From Pseudomonas paeninsulae (GTDB lineage: Bacteria; Pseudomonadota; Gammaproteobacteria; Pseudomonadales; Pseudomonadaceae), in assembly GCF_035621475.1 (NCBI RefSeq), contig NZ_CP141799.1, positions 4,390,501 to 4,454,500 on the forward strand: DNA of 64,000 nucleotides. The letters are read 5' to 3'. Shown here piece by piece: positions 20,634 to 29,115 of the stretch. The notes beneath the pieces are model-generated. The model saw only the letters and a program-made list of their open reading frames with translations. It searched no databases and was not told the DNA's origin. The stretch's first letter is position 1; every line of letters starts with the position of its first letter. Position numbers and translations under genes: made by a program.

Positions 20634-21929
20634 ATGCTGGAACGAATCTTCCACCTCAAAGCGCATCACACCACGGTACGCACCGAGCTGCTGGCCGGCC
20701 TCACCACCTTCCTGACCATGGCCTACATCCTCTTCGTCAACCCCAATATTCTGGCCGAAACCGGCATGGACAAGGGCGCGGTATTCGTCGCCACTTGCCT
20801 GGCCGCCGCCATCGGCTCGGCGATCATGGGCCTGGTGGCCAATTACCCGATTGCCCTGGCGCCGGGCATGGGCCTCAACGCCTTCTTCACCTACACCGTG
20901 GTGCTGACCATGGGCCACACCTGGCAGGTGGCGCTGGGCGCGGTGTTTCTCTCCGGGGTGATTTTCTTCCTGCTGTCGATCTTCAGGATCCGCGAGTGGA
21001 TCATCAACAGCATTCCCATGGCCCTGCGCGCCGGGATTGCCGCCGGCATCGGCTTGTTCCTGGCGATCATCGCGCTGAAGAACGCCGGCATCGTGGTAGA
21101 CAATCCCGCCACCCTGGTCGGCCTCGGCGACATGAGCCAAGGCAGCGTACTGCTGGCCTGCCTGGGTTTCTTCGTGATCGCCGCCCTGGCCTACCGCAAG
21201 GTCACCGGCGCGGTGATGATCGGCATCCTGCTGGTCACCGGCCTGTCCGTGGCCTTCGGCTTTTCACAGCTCGACGGCGTGGTATCGATGCCGCCGTCGC
21301 TGCTACCGACCCTGCTGCAACTGGACATCGCCGGCGCCCTGGACATCGGCCTGCTCAGCGTGATCTTCGCCTTCCTCTTCGTTGACCTGTTCGACACCTC
21401 CGGCACCCTGATCGGGGTCGCGCAGAAGGCCGACCTGCTGGATAAGGATGGCAAGATGCCTAAGCTCGGCCGCGCCCTGCTGGCCGACAGCACCGCAACC
21501 ATGGCCGGCGCCGCGCTGGGTACCAGCACCACCACCAGCTACATCGAATCCGCGGCGGGCATCAGCGCCGGCGGCCGCACTGGCCTGACCGCCTGCGTGG
21601 TCGCCCTGCTGTTCCTCCTCAGCCTGTTCTTCGCCCCACTGGCCGGGGCCATCCCGGCCTTCGCCACCGCCCCGGCGCTGCTGTTCGTCGCCGTATTAAT
21701 GATGAGCAGCCTGGCCCAGATAGACTGGGACGACCTAACCGTCGCCGCGCCGGTGGTGGTGGCCGCACTGGCCATGCCGCTGACCTTCTCGATCGCCAAC
21801 GGCATCGCCTTCGGCTTCATCAGCTGGACAGTGGTAAAGCTGCTGGCCGGACGCTGGCGCGACCTCAACCCGGCGTTGCTGGTGTTGTCGGTGTTGTTCG
21901 TGATCAAGCTGGGCTGGTTTAACGCCTAA
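20634..21929 (+). CDS. NCS2-type purine (guanine/hypoxanthine or adenine) permease
   Basis: A 431-residue proton symporter of the AzgA-like branch of NCS2. It opens MLERIFHLKAHHTTVRTELL, followed by AGLTTFLTMAYILFVNPNIL and PGMGLNAFFTY, which are hallmarks of the GhxP/AdeQ group; about 12-14 membrane segments follow, with DLFDTSGTLIGVA and TTTSYIESAAGI as the substrate-site motifs of helices 8 and 10. GGGAG precedes the ATG at 20634. Which purine it carries cannot be told. In P. aeruginosa a similar permease gene sits immediately before trmA, as here. Confidence 0.92.
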   Translation: MLERIFHLKAHHTTVRTELLAGLTTFLTMAYILFVNPNILAETGMDKGAVFVATCLAAAIGSAIMGLVANYPIALAPGMGLNAFFTYTVVLTMGHTWQVALGAVFLSGVIFFLLSIFRIREWIINSIPMALRAGIAAGIGLFLAIIALKNAGIVVDNPATLVGLGDMSQGSVLLACLGFFVIAALAYRKVTGAVMIGILLVTGLSVAFGFSQLDGVVSMPPSLLPTLLQLDIAGALDIGLLSVIFAFLFVDLFDTSGTLIGVAQKADLLDKDGKMPKLGRALLADSTATMAGAALGTSTTTSYIESAAGISAGGRTGLTACVVALLFLLSLFFAPLAGAIPAFATAPALLFVAVLMMSSLAQIDWDDLTVAAPVVVAALAMPLTFSIANGIAFGFISWTVVKLLAGRWRDLNPALLVLSVLFVIKLGWFNA

Positions 21930-21939
21930 CGACAACCCC

Positions 21940-21994
21940 GTAGGAGCGGGCCATGCCGCGATCATGTTTCGCGGGCATAGGCTAGGCGCCCCCG
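21940..21994. repeat. Diverged REP-type inverted repeat
   Basis: GTAGGAGCGGGCCATGCCGCGA (21940-21961, written here as two arms of the REP module) begins a structure that ends with GCAGCTCCTAC at 21984-21994. It resembles the perfect REP at 36963-37016 but its right half has diverged. It lies between the purine permease and trmA. Confidence 0.7.
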
Positions 21995-22038
21995 CAGCTC
22001 CTACAAGTGCCGTAATTCATACGAGTCCCAAGTAATCC

Positions 22039-23127
22039 ATGAGCCGTCTCCAGTTCGATCCCAGCACCTATGCCGCTCAGCTCGCCGAAAAGAAAGCCCG
22101 CCTGGTCGAGCTGCTGGCGCCCTTCGAGGCCCCCGAGCCGGAGGTGTTCGAATCGCCACGCGAGCATTACCGCCTGCGCGCAGAATTTCGCCTGTGGCGC
22201 GAAGACGGCACCCGCCATTACGCGATGTTCGAGGCCGGTGACAAGTACACGCCGATCTTCTTCGAAGACTTCCCCATCGCCAGCCTGCAGATCAATGCCC
22301 TGATGCCGAAGCTGAAAGCGGCCTGGCAGGCCAGCGAGGTGCTGAGTTTCAAGCTGTTCCAGGTCGAATTTCTCACCACCCTGAGTGGCGATGCGCTGAT
22401 CACCCTGTGTTACCACCGCCCGCTGGACGCAGCCTGGCAGGTTGCGGCGGAACAGTTGGCCGCCGAACTGCAGGTTAATATCGTCGGCCGTTCGCGCGGC
22501 AAGCGTATCGTCATCGGCAAGGATTTCGTCGAGGAAGAAATGCAGGTGGCCGGTCGCCGCTTCCGTTATCGCCAGCCGGAAGGCGCCTTCACCCAGCCCA
22601 ACGGTGAGGTCAATCAGAAGATGCTCGGCTGGGCCTACGACGCATTGGGCCAGCGCGACGACGACCTGCTGGAGCTGTATTGCGGCAACGGCAACTTCAC
22701 CCTGCCGCTGGCCACTCGGGTGCGCAAGGTGCTGGCCACCGAGATCAGCAAATCCTCGGTAAATGCCGCCCTGGCCAACCTGGCCGACAACGCCGTGGAC
22801 AACGTCACCCTGGTACGCCTGTCCGCCGAGGAGCTGACCGAAGCCCTCAACGACGTGCGGCCGTTCCGCCGCCTGGCCGGCATCGACCTGAAGAGCTATC
22901 AGTTCGGCAGCGTGTTCGTCGACCCGCCGCGCGCCGGTATGGACCCGGACACCTGCGAACTGACCCGGCGCTTCGAGCGCATCCTCTACATCTCCTGCAA
23001 CCCCGAGACCCTGGCCGCCAACATCGCCCAGCTCAGCGATACCCACCAGGTCACGCGCTGCGCCCTGTTCGACCAGTTTCCCTACACCCACCACATGGAG
23101 TCGGGTGTGCTGCTGGAGCGGCGCTAA
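22039..23127 (+). CDS. trmA: tRNA (uracil-5-)-methyltransferase TrmA
   Basis: A 362-residue enzyme that makes 5-methyluridine at position 54 of tRNA using SAM. The N-terminal part has [16 protein letters not shown]; the SAM motif [15 protein letters not shown] is at about residues 212-226. [11 protein letters not shown] and the catalytic [11 protein letters not shown], with its nucleophilic cysteine, are near the end. Length and motifs match E. coli TrmA rather than the iron-sulfur paralogues RlmC/RlmD, because the N-terminal cysteine cluster is absent. It is convergent with the sodium/proton antiporter gene. Confidence 0.97.
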   Translation: MSRLQFDPSTYAAQLAEKKARLVELLAPFEAPEPEVFESPREHYRLRAEFRLWREDGTRHYAMFEAGDKYTPIFFEDFPIASLQINALMPKLKAAWQASEVLSFKLFQVEFLTTLSGDALITLCYHRPLDAAWQVAAEQLAAELQVNIVGRSRGKRIVIGKDFVEEEMQVAGRRFRYRQPEGAFTQPNGEVNQKMLGWAYDALGQRDDDLLELYCGNGNFTLPLATRVRKVLATEISKSSVNAALANLADNAVDNVTLVRLSAEELTEALNDVRPFRRLAGIDLKSYQFGSVFVDPPRAGMDPDTCELTRRFERILYISCNPETLAANIAQLSDTHQVTRCALFDQFPYTHHMESGVLLERR

Positions 23128-23158
23128 GCGCCGCCCGACCTAGCCGCGGCCAGCCACT

Positions 23159-24424
23159 TCAATCGTCTGCGGTAGCCGTCTTGTCGTGGTAGATCTTCTT
23201 CACCAGCGGCCCGATGGTCAGCCCCTGGATCAGGATCGAACCGAGGACGATGACGTAGGTGATGCTCAACAGCAGGTCGCGCTCAGGGCCAATCGGCAGG
23301 GACAGCGCCAAGGCGACCGAAATGCCACCGCGCAACCCGCCCCAAGAGAGGATGCGAATCGCCCCCGCGGGAATGCCGTCACCTGATTTCGGCAGGCGGC
23401 GCAGCAGGAGGATGGCCGGAGCGATGGTCACGATGCGCGCGCCCAGCACCAGCAGGGCCATCAAGATGCCCGCCGCGACATTCAGCCAGGAGAAGGGCAA
23501 CAGCAGGATTTCCAGGCCCATCAAGGCAAACAGGAAGGCGTTGAGCATCTCGTCGATCAATTCCCAGAATTTGTCGACATACAGCCGGGTCTGATCGGAC
23601 ATGCCATAGCTGCGACCCATGTTGCCGATGATCAGCCCGGCCACGACCATGGCGATCGGCGCCGAGACATGGGCGCCCGCCGCCAGTGCAGAACCACCGA
23701 TGACCAGGGCCAACGACAACATCACCTCGACCTGATACTGGTCGATCGAACGCATCATCAGGTAGACGCCGTAGCCCAGCAGCAGTCCCAGAGCGATGCC
23801 ACCCAGCGCCTCGGTGGCGAACAGTTCGACAATGCCCAGCGCCGAAGGCGCCTGCCCCTGCAGGGCGACGGTCAGCAGCACGGTGAACAGCACCACGGCG
23901 GTACCGTCGTTGAAGAGACTCTCGCCGACGATGGTGGTTTCCAGCGGCTTCGGCGCCCCCGCGCTGCGCAGTATGCCCAGCACCGCAATCGGGTCGGTTG
24001 GCGAGATCAGCGCACCGAACAGCAGGCAATAGAGGAAACTCACCGACCAACCAAACAGCGCCAACATCCAGTAGGCCATGCCGGCAATCATCAGCGTCGA
24101 GAGCAGCACTCCCACGGTGGCCAGCAAGCCGATCGGCCACTTATAGCTGTGCAGGTCGTCAAGTTTGACATGCAGGGCCCCGGCGAACAGCAGGAACGAC
24201 AGCATCCAGTCCATCAACAGGCTCTGGAATGACATCTGCCGGAGCATGTCGCCAACCTGATCCTCAAGCACCGGGTAGCCTGCCAGGGTCACCCCATGCA
24301 GCACCAGCGAGAAGATCAAGGCAGTCGCCATGACCCCGATCGCCGGCGGTAGATTGGTGAAGCGGTAGCTGACGTAGGTCATCAGCGTCGTCAGGCAGAT
24401 GAATGCCGCAGCCAACTCAAGCAT
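23159..24424 (-). CDS. Na+(K+)/H+ antiporter of the CPA1/NhaP type
   Basis: A 421-residue inner-membrane cation/proton exchanger with about 12 helices. GALISPTDPIAVLGILRSAG and VGESLFNDGTAVVLFTVLL hold the conserved aspartates of the CPA1 transport core, and SWGGLRGGISVALALSLP is the typical late motif. It ends soon after the last helix without the long cytoplasmic tail of some NhaP proteins. AAGGAT five bases upstream supports the ATG at 24424. It would help keep internal pH and Na+ low. The exact cation is not predictable. Confidence 0.9.
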   Translation of the reverse strand: MLELAAAFICLTTLMTYVSYRFTNLPPAIGVMATALIFSLVLHGVTLAGYPVLEDQVGDMLRQMSFQSLLMDWMLSFLLFAGALHVKLDDLHSYKWPIGLLATVGVLLSTLMIAGMAYWMLALFGWSVSFLYCLLFGALISPTDPIAVLGILRSAGAPKPLETTIVGESLFNDGTAVVLFTVLLTVALQGQAPSALGIVELFATEALGGIALGLLLGYGVYLMMRSIDQYQVEVMLSLALVIGGSALAAGAHVSAPIAMVVAGLIIGNMGRSYGMSDQTRLYVDKFWELIDEMLNAFLFALMGLEILLLPFSWLNVAAGILMALLVLGARIVTIAPAILLLRRLPKSGDGIPAGAIRILSWGGLRGGISVALALSLPIGPERDLLLSITYVIVLGSILIQGLTIGPLVKKIYHDKTATADD

Positions 24425-24549
24425 TGCTTATCCTTAGGGGTCCATCAGGTAATGAGGGCAGCGGCGCCCTTGCAGCCCGCTCGCGCGGCGCGAAGATAAC
24501 CTGTTCACAGTGCAACCGCGCAGCGCCAGAGCACATCGCCGGCCTCGCG

Positions 24550-24936
24550 CTATAGCCGCGACAGCCCACGCAATGCCCAGAAAGCCAGCCCGGCGGACAC
24601 CACCTCAACCAGCAATGCCAGCAGATTGAAGGTCTGCTGGGCGCCGCCGTCCAGCCACAGGCCGCCGATGCGCGCCAGCGCCAGCGAGCTGTAGAGCAGC
24701 ACCATCAGGGTCAAAGCGGCGCGGGTCAGATCGAGACGACTGAGGGCCAACGCCAGGAATGTCGCCAGGCCGATCTGCAAGCCGCCGTAATAGGCGCGCA
24801 CATCGGTCGCCGCGGCAGGCGCCATCAGCAGCATGCCACTGAGGTTGGCCATCTCATGGGGACGGACGAAATAGGCCAGGCCCAAACCGGCCAGCGCCAC
24901 CATCTGAATAACCAGAATCACCCGTGCAAACAGCAT
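24550..24936 (-). CDS. DUF4345 family membrane protein
   Basis: A 128-residue protein with four predicted membrane helices (MLFARVILVIQMVALAGLGL, IGLATFLALALSRL, AALTLMVLLYSSLALARI and a C-terminal LLALLVEVVSAGLAFWAL). The motif DVRAYYGGLQIGLA in the middle is characteristic of DUF4345. GGGAG six bases upstream supports the ATG at 24936. The function is unknown. It follows the same strand as the antiporter gene but 125 bp separate them. Confidence 0.82.
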   Translation of the reverse strand: MLFARVILVIQMVALAGLGLAYFVRPHEMANLSGMLLMAPAAATDVRAYYGGLQIGLATFLALALSRLDLTRAALTLMVLLYSSLALARIGGLWLDGGAQQTFNLLALLVEVVSAGLAFWALRGLSRL

Positions 24937-25068
24937 CGCCAGCTCCCTTTCCCCAATAATCGTCCGCGCAGCATAGGCTGCCCAGGACAGATCCGGATAC
25001 AGCCGCTGATTTGGCCCCCTGCCCGGACAGCGTTATGCTCGGCCAACAATCCACAGGGGAGTTCCTGC

Positions 25069-25503
25069 ATGCGTCCGTTAATCCTTATCGCCGGCCTCTT
25101 CGCCGGCCTCGCCCAGGCCGCCGAGCCGATCGACATCGACGTGCACCGCGACGCCAATTGCGGCTGCTGCAAGGCCTGGATCAGCCATCTGCAGGAGAAC
25201 GGCTTCAACGTCATCGACCACGTCGAAAGCGACATGAGCGCGGTCAAGCAGCGTCTAGGCGTCCCGCCACGCCTGGCCTCGTGCCACACCGGGGTGATCG
25301 ACGGTAAATTCGTCGAAGGCCACGTGCCCGCGGCCGACATCCTCAAACTGCGCCAGCAGCCTGATCTACTCGGCGCCGCCGTGCCGGGTATGCCGACCGG
25401 CTCACCGGGTATGGAGATGGGTGACCGCCAACAGGCCTACCAAGTCATCGGCCTGGACCGGCAGGGCAAGCAACGCACGCTCAGCACCTACCCAGGCAAC
25501 TGA
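25069..25503 (+). CDS. Periplasmic DUF411 metal-binding protein
   Basis: A 144-residue protein with a signal peptide (MRPLILIAGLFAGLAQA) and the DUF411 core: HRDANCGCCKAWISHL, where NCGCC is a likely copper or metal site, and later ASCHTGVIDGKFVEGHVPA with a further Cys and His. A Met-rich tail GMPTGSPGMEMGD may also bind copper(I). Family members are found with copper-resistance genes, so a role in handling periplasmic copper is likely but not shown. GGGGAG precedes the ATG at 25069. Confidence 0.87.
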   Translation: MRPLILIAGLFAGLAQAAEPIDIDVHRDANCGCCKAWISHLQENGFNVIDHVESDMSAVKQRLGVPPRLASCHTGVIDGKFVEGHVPAADILKLRQQPDLLGAAVPGMPTGSPGMEMGDRQQAYQVIGLDRQGKQRTLSTYPGN

Positions 25504-25573
25504 CGGCGCCACTGGCGCCCGCCCCGATGAGCAACGACACTGAAGGCCTGCAGATGGCCAAGGGAGCCGGGCA

Positions 25574-26448
25574 ATGCGCTGGAAACGGGCAAGACGCAGC
25601 GACAACGTAGTGGATGCGCGCGGCCGCAGTGGCGGCACACGGTTTGGCGGGGCCAAGGGCTTGAGCCTCGGCGGCATCGCTGCCGTGGTGATCATCGGTT
25701 TGCTGATGGGCCAGGATCCGCTGCAGATCCTCGGCCAGCTGGCCGGCCAGGCCACCCAGACCAGTTCGCTCGGCCAGCAGCGCAGCGCGCCCCCGGCCGT
25801 CAACGACGAACAGGCGGAGTTCGTCCGCGCCATCCTCGGCGATACCGAGGACACCTGGCGCGAAATATTCCAGAGCGCCAAGCGCCAATACCGCGACCCG
25901 ACCCTGGTGCTGTTTCGTGGCGGGATCAATTCGGCCTGTGGCTTCGCCAGTTCGGCGGTCGCCCCTTCTACTGCCCCGGCGATCAGCGGGTCTACCTGGA
26001 TATGGCGTTCTTCCGTGAACTGGAACAACGCTTCGGCGCAGCTGGCGACTTCGCCCAGGCCTATGTGATCGCCCATGAAGTGGGGCATCACGTACAGACC
26101 CTGCTCGGTGTATCGGCCAAGGTAAATGCGGCACGGCAACGCGGTGAACGCATGGAGGGCGACAACGGTCTGCTGGTACGCCAGGAACTGCAGGCCGATT
26201 GCCTGGCCGGGATCTGGGCCCATCATGCCCAGCGCCGCCTCGACTGGCTGGAACCGGGCGACCTGGAGGAAGCACTGAACGCCGCCAATGCCATCGGCGA
26301 TGACCGTTTGCAGAAACAGGCGCGCGGCCAGGTGGTGCCGGACTCCTTCACCCACGGCACCTCGGCGCAGCGCGTGCGCTGGTTCACGCTCGGCTTCGAA
26401 CAAGGCCAGATCGGCCGTTGCGATACCTTCCAGGTGGCACGTCTGTAG
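25574..26448 (+). pseudogene. Neutral zinc metallopeptidase (YpfJ family), broken by a one-base frameshift
   Basis: Two overlapping frames together make one YpfJ-type protein of about 291 residues. The first (25574-26068) carries the basic N-terminus, a membrane helix ([15 protein letters not shown]) and the domain start up to [14 protein letters not shown]. The second, from about 25962, continues [19 protein letters not shown] and holds the zinc motif HEVGHH, then [11 protein letters not shown]. The change of frame is at 25957-25967, where GCGGTCGCCCCTTCTAC appears to lack one G or C compared with the expected GTC-GGC-CCC-TTC. All motifs are otherwise well preserved, so the break is recent or is a sequencing error. 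The first frame alone gives a 164-residue protein without the active site. Confidence 0.85.
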
Positions 26449-26461
26449 GGGGCGCTATTTT

Positions 26462-26494
26462 CATCCAGCATGGCGGTGATCGCCATGCTGGATG
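26462..26494. terminator. 14-bp hairpin between convergent genes
   Basis: CATCCAGCATGGCG (26462-26475) is exactly complementary to 26481-26494, with a 5-nt loop. It lies between the metallopeptidase gene and the converging RIO kinase gene, 14 bp after the former's stop. No long T-run follows on either strand, so it is called as a probable bidirectional terminator only. Confidence 0.6.
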
Positions 26495-26548
26495 GAAGAA
26501 GTCGGGCTGCAACGGCTCGCGCCTCAACCCTCGCCTAGCGTGCGGCGA

Positions 26549-27436
26549 CTACTGCGCCCAGGGCGGCGGCGGTTCCTCACCGGAAGGGGCGTCTTCGGCA
26601 TCGAGCAGCGCCAGCCGACGCGCTTCTTCGGCCAGGGTGGCCTTGATCTCGCGCATCACCGCATCGATATCGGCGGCCTCTTCCGGGTCGTCGAACTCGC
26701 CGGTCAACAGGCTGTCTGGAGTCAGCTCGCCGACCTCGTACAATGCCCACATTTCCTTGGCGTACTTGCTGAACTTGAGTTCCGGGGCGAACTGGCCGAA
26801 GTAGGCGGACATGTTGCCGACATCGCGCTCGAGCATGCTGAAGGCATGGCTATTGGCAGCGGCATCGACTGCCTGGGGCAGGTCGATGATCACCGGGCCT
26901 TCAGGACCTAGCAGTACGTTGAACTCGGACAAGTCGCCATGCACCAGGCCGGCGCAGAGCATCTTGACCACTTCACCGATCATGAAGGCATGGTATTCGC
27001 GGGCATCATCCGGGTGCAGGTCGACATCATTGAGGCGCGGTGCAACGGCGCCGTCATAGTCGAGGACCAGCTCCATGAGCAGCACACCCTCGAGAAAGTC
27101 GTAAGGCTTGGGCACCCGCACCCCGGCGCCGGCCAGATGGAACAAGGCGGCCACTTCGGCGTTCTGCCAGGAGTCTTCCTGGCCCTTGCGGCCGTACTTG
27201 GTGCCTTTGGTCATGGCCCGCGTATCACGGCTGCTGCGCACTTTACGGCCTTCCTGATAGACCGCTGCCTGCCGAAAACTGCGCTTATTGGCCTCTTTGT
27301 AGACCTTGGCGCAGCGCAGCTCATCACCGCAGCGCACCACGTACACTTCGGCTTCCTTGCCACTCATCAGTGGGCGCATCACTTCGTCGACCAGACCAGC
27401 CTCGACCAGGGGTTCAATACGTTTTGGCGTCTTCAT
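26549..27436 (-). CDS. RIO1-family atypical serine protein kinase
   Basis: A 295-residue cytoplasmic protein with a RIO kinase domain. The glycine-loop replacement is MSGKEAEVYVV and the ATP lysine is in ELRCAKVYKE. The catalytic loop HGDLSEFNVLL has the aspartate and asparagine, and IIDLPQ is the RIO metal-binding motif. The tail is acidic and ends in EEPPPPWAQ. Bacterial RIO proteins have unknown targets; archaeal and eukaryotic ones act in ribosome maturation. It starts at the ATG at 27436 with only a weak ribosome site, and runs divergently from ada. Confidence 0.9.
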   Translation of the reverse strand: MKTPKRIEPLVEAGLVDEVMRPLMSGKEAEVYVVRCGDELRCAKVYKEANKRSFRQAAVYQEGRKVRSSRDTRAMTKGTKYGRKGQEDSWQNAEVAALFHLAGAGVRVPKPYDFLEGVLLMELVLDYDGAVAPRLNDVDLHPDDAREYHAFMIGEVVKMLCAGLVHGDLSEFNVLLGPEGPVIIDLPQAVDAAANSHAFSMLERDVGNMSAYFGQFAPELKFSKYAKEMWALYEVGELTPDSLLTGEFDDPEEAADIDAVMREIKATLAEEARRLALLDAEDAPSGEEPPPPWAQ

Positions 27437-27595
27437 TAGCTTTAATCTGGGGTCCTGTGTTGCCCTATTCGCATATACCGCCCGTTATACGGCAATCCTC
27501 GGGCAGCGCCCAGCCCACGGAGCGCCATGTGTCCATTAGCGAACCAATAAATGTGGCGCAGACACTGAACATCCAGACATTCAACGGCAGATTTG

Positions 27596-27604
27596 AAAGC
27601 GCAA
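27596..27604 (+). promoter_or_regulatory. Candidate Ada box
   Basis: AAAGCGCAA, 63 bp before the ada start, matches the core of the E. coli Ada operator (AAAGCGCA). The upstream A-box triplet is TTT rather than AAT. It suggests that methylated Ada activates its own gene here, as in E. coli. Confidence 0.55.
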
Positions 27605-27666
27605 TTCGCATTGGCGTACTCGGCGCAAGGGTCGACAATCGACTCATCATCCTGCGGAGCCGCGCC

Positions 27667-28722
27667 ATGCTCGACACCGACCTTTGCTGGCAAGCCGTCT
27701 GCGCGCGCGATGCCGCGCGCGATAACCAGTTCGTCTTCGCCGTGCGCTCCACCGGTATCTACTGCCGACCGAGCTGCCCGGCGCGGCGACCGCGACGCGA
27801 AAACGTCAGCTTTCATGCCACCCCGGCGAGCGCCGAAGCGGCAGGGTTTCGCCCGTGCAAACGCTGCTCCCCGCAGGGCATCAGTCCGGCCGAACAGCTC
27901 GATCAACTGGTCGCCGCCGCCTGCCGCCTGCTGGTCGAACAGGACAAAACACCCACCCTCGAACAGCTCGCCGCGCGCATCGGCCTATCGCCCTCGCACC
28001 TGGCTCGCGCGTTCAAGGCGCGCACCGGACTGACGCCAAAGGCCTGGGCCAATGCCCAGCGTCGCGCGCAGCTGGAGGCCAGCTTGGCGCAGGCCGAGTC
28101 CGTGCTGGATGCCGCGCTGGCCGCCGGCTACTCCGACACCAGGGCGCTTTATCAACACCGCGATGGTTTGAGCCCCGCGCAACGCCGTCGCCAGGCCCCC
28201 GGCGAAACCCTGCGCTATGCCATCGCCGCCTGCCCGCTCGGCCAGCTACTACTGGCCAGCAGCGCCAAGGGCGTCTGCGCCCTGCTGTTCGGCGACAACC
28301 CCGAGGACGTGGAAAGCGAGTTGCGCCAGCGCTTCGCCGCCGCCCACCTGCAACGCGACGATGCCGGCCTGGGCAACTGGCTGCAGCAGATCATCAATCA
28401 AATCGAAACCCCACAGCGCGCCGCACAACTGCCGCTGGACTTGCGCGGCACGGTGTTTCAGCAACAGGTGTGGCGCGCGCTGCGACAAATCCCCGCCGGC
28501 CAGACCCGCTGCTATGGCGAACTGGCCGCCAGCATCGACAGCCACCCGCGAGCCGTGGCCCGGGCCTGCGCGAGTAACCCGCTGGGCCTGCTGATACCGT
28601 GCCATCGGGTGATCGGCGCCGACGGCGCGCTCAGCGGCTACCGCTGGGGGCTGGCGCGCAAGGCGGCGCTGCTGGAAGGCGAACGAGCCGGCAGCCACAC
28701 ACCCGAACCCGAGGCGGGCTGA
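27667..28722 (+). CDS. ada: Ada: methylphosphotriester/O6-methylguanine-DNA methyltransferase and activator
   Basis: A 351-residue two-part repair protein and transcription activator. The N-terminal zinc domain has C33, C37, C64 and C67; C33 in STGIYCRPSC accepts methyl groups from DNA phosphotriesters, which switches the protein into an activator. An AraC-type helix-turn-helix follows (LEQLAARIGLSPSHLARAF, about 100-180). The C-terminal domain has the active-site C312 in IPCHRVIG, which takes methyl from O6-methylguanine. The length is near that of E. coli Ada (354). The ATG at 27667 is where similarity begins; the frame is open upstream. A candidate Ada box lies before it. Confidence 0.95.
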   Translation: MLDTDLCWQAVCARDAARDNQFVFAVRSTGIYCRPSCPARRPRRENVSFHATPASAEAAGFRPCKRCSPQGISPAEQLDQLVAAACRLLVEQDKTPTLEQLAARIGLSPSHLARAFKARTGLTPKAWANAQRRAQLEASLAQAESVLDAALAAGYSDTRALYQHRDGLSPAQRRRQAPGETLRYAIAACPLGQLLLASSAKGVCALLFGDNPEDVESELRQRFAAAHLQRDDAGLGNWLQQIINQIETPQRAAQLPLDLRGTVFQQQVWRALRQIPAGQTRCYGELAASIDSHPRAVARACASNPLGLLIPCHRVIGADGALSGYRWGLARKAALLEGERAGSHTPEPEAG

Positions 28723-28787
28723 ATCATCCAGGGAAATCGCAGCCGATTCGGTTGTCCGAACTAAAAGGAACCTAGGAGAATCCCACC

Positions 28788-29027
28788 ATGCATGAATTGA
28801 AGCACTACCAAGTCGACTACCGCATCAACGGTCACCCCGACGCCCTCACTCTCGACGAATTCGACGAACCCACCCTCGATCAGGTGCGCCTACTTCTGCT
28901 GCACAAGCACACCGACGGGCTACGCATGGTGGAAGACGCCCCCTGGGAGCAAAACCTGCGTTCCAGCCTGGATCGCCGGGCCGATGAAGTGGGCCTCAGC
29001 GATATCCGCATCCACCTCCTCGACTAA
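28788..29027 (+). CDS. Small conserved hypothetical protein
   Basis: A 79-residue acidic protein beginning MHELKHYQVDYRINGHPDA. CTAGGAGAATCCC gives a good ribosome site before the ATG at 28788. There is no signal peptide or membrane helix, and I do not recognise a named domain; the alternation of beta- and helix-like segments suggests a compact cytoplasmic fold. It follows ada by 65 bp on the same strand and may share its transcript, but no function in alkylation repair can be claimed. Confidence 0.7.
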   Translation: MHELKHYQVDYRINGHPDALTLDEFDEPTLDQVRLLLLHKHTDGLRMVEDAPWEQNLRSSLDRRADEVGLSDIRIHLLD

Positions 29028-29115
29028 AAGCGTATGAAAAAACTCCCACCTACGTAAGCCGATGGGTATCGCTTCGCTCGACTGCATCCTACCCACCCCA
29101 TAGCACCTAACGGTT

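Noticed and set aside
25955..25970. Programmed ribosomal frameshift in the zinc peptidase gene
   Set aside because: No slippery heptamer or evident stimulatory structure; a simple one-base loss explains it.
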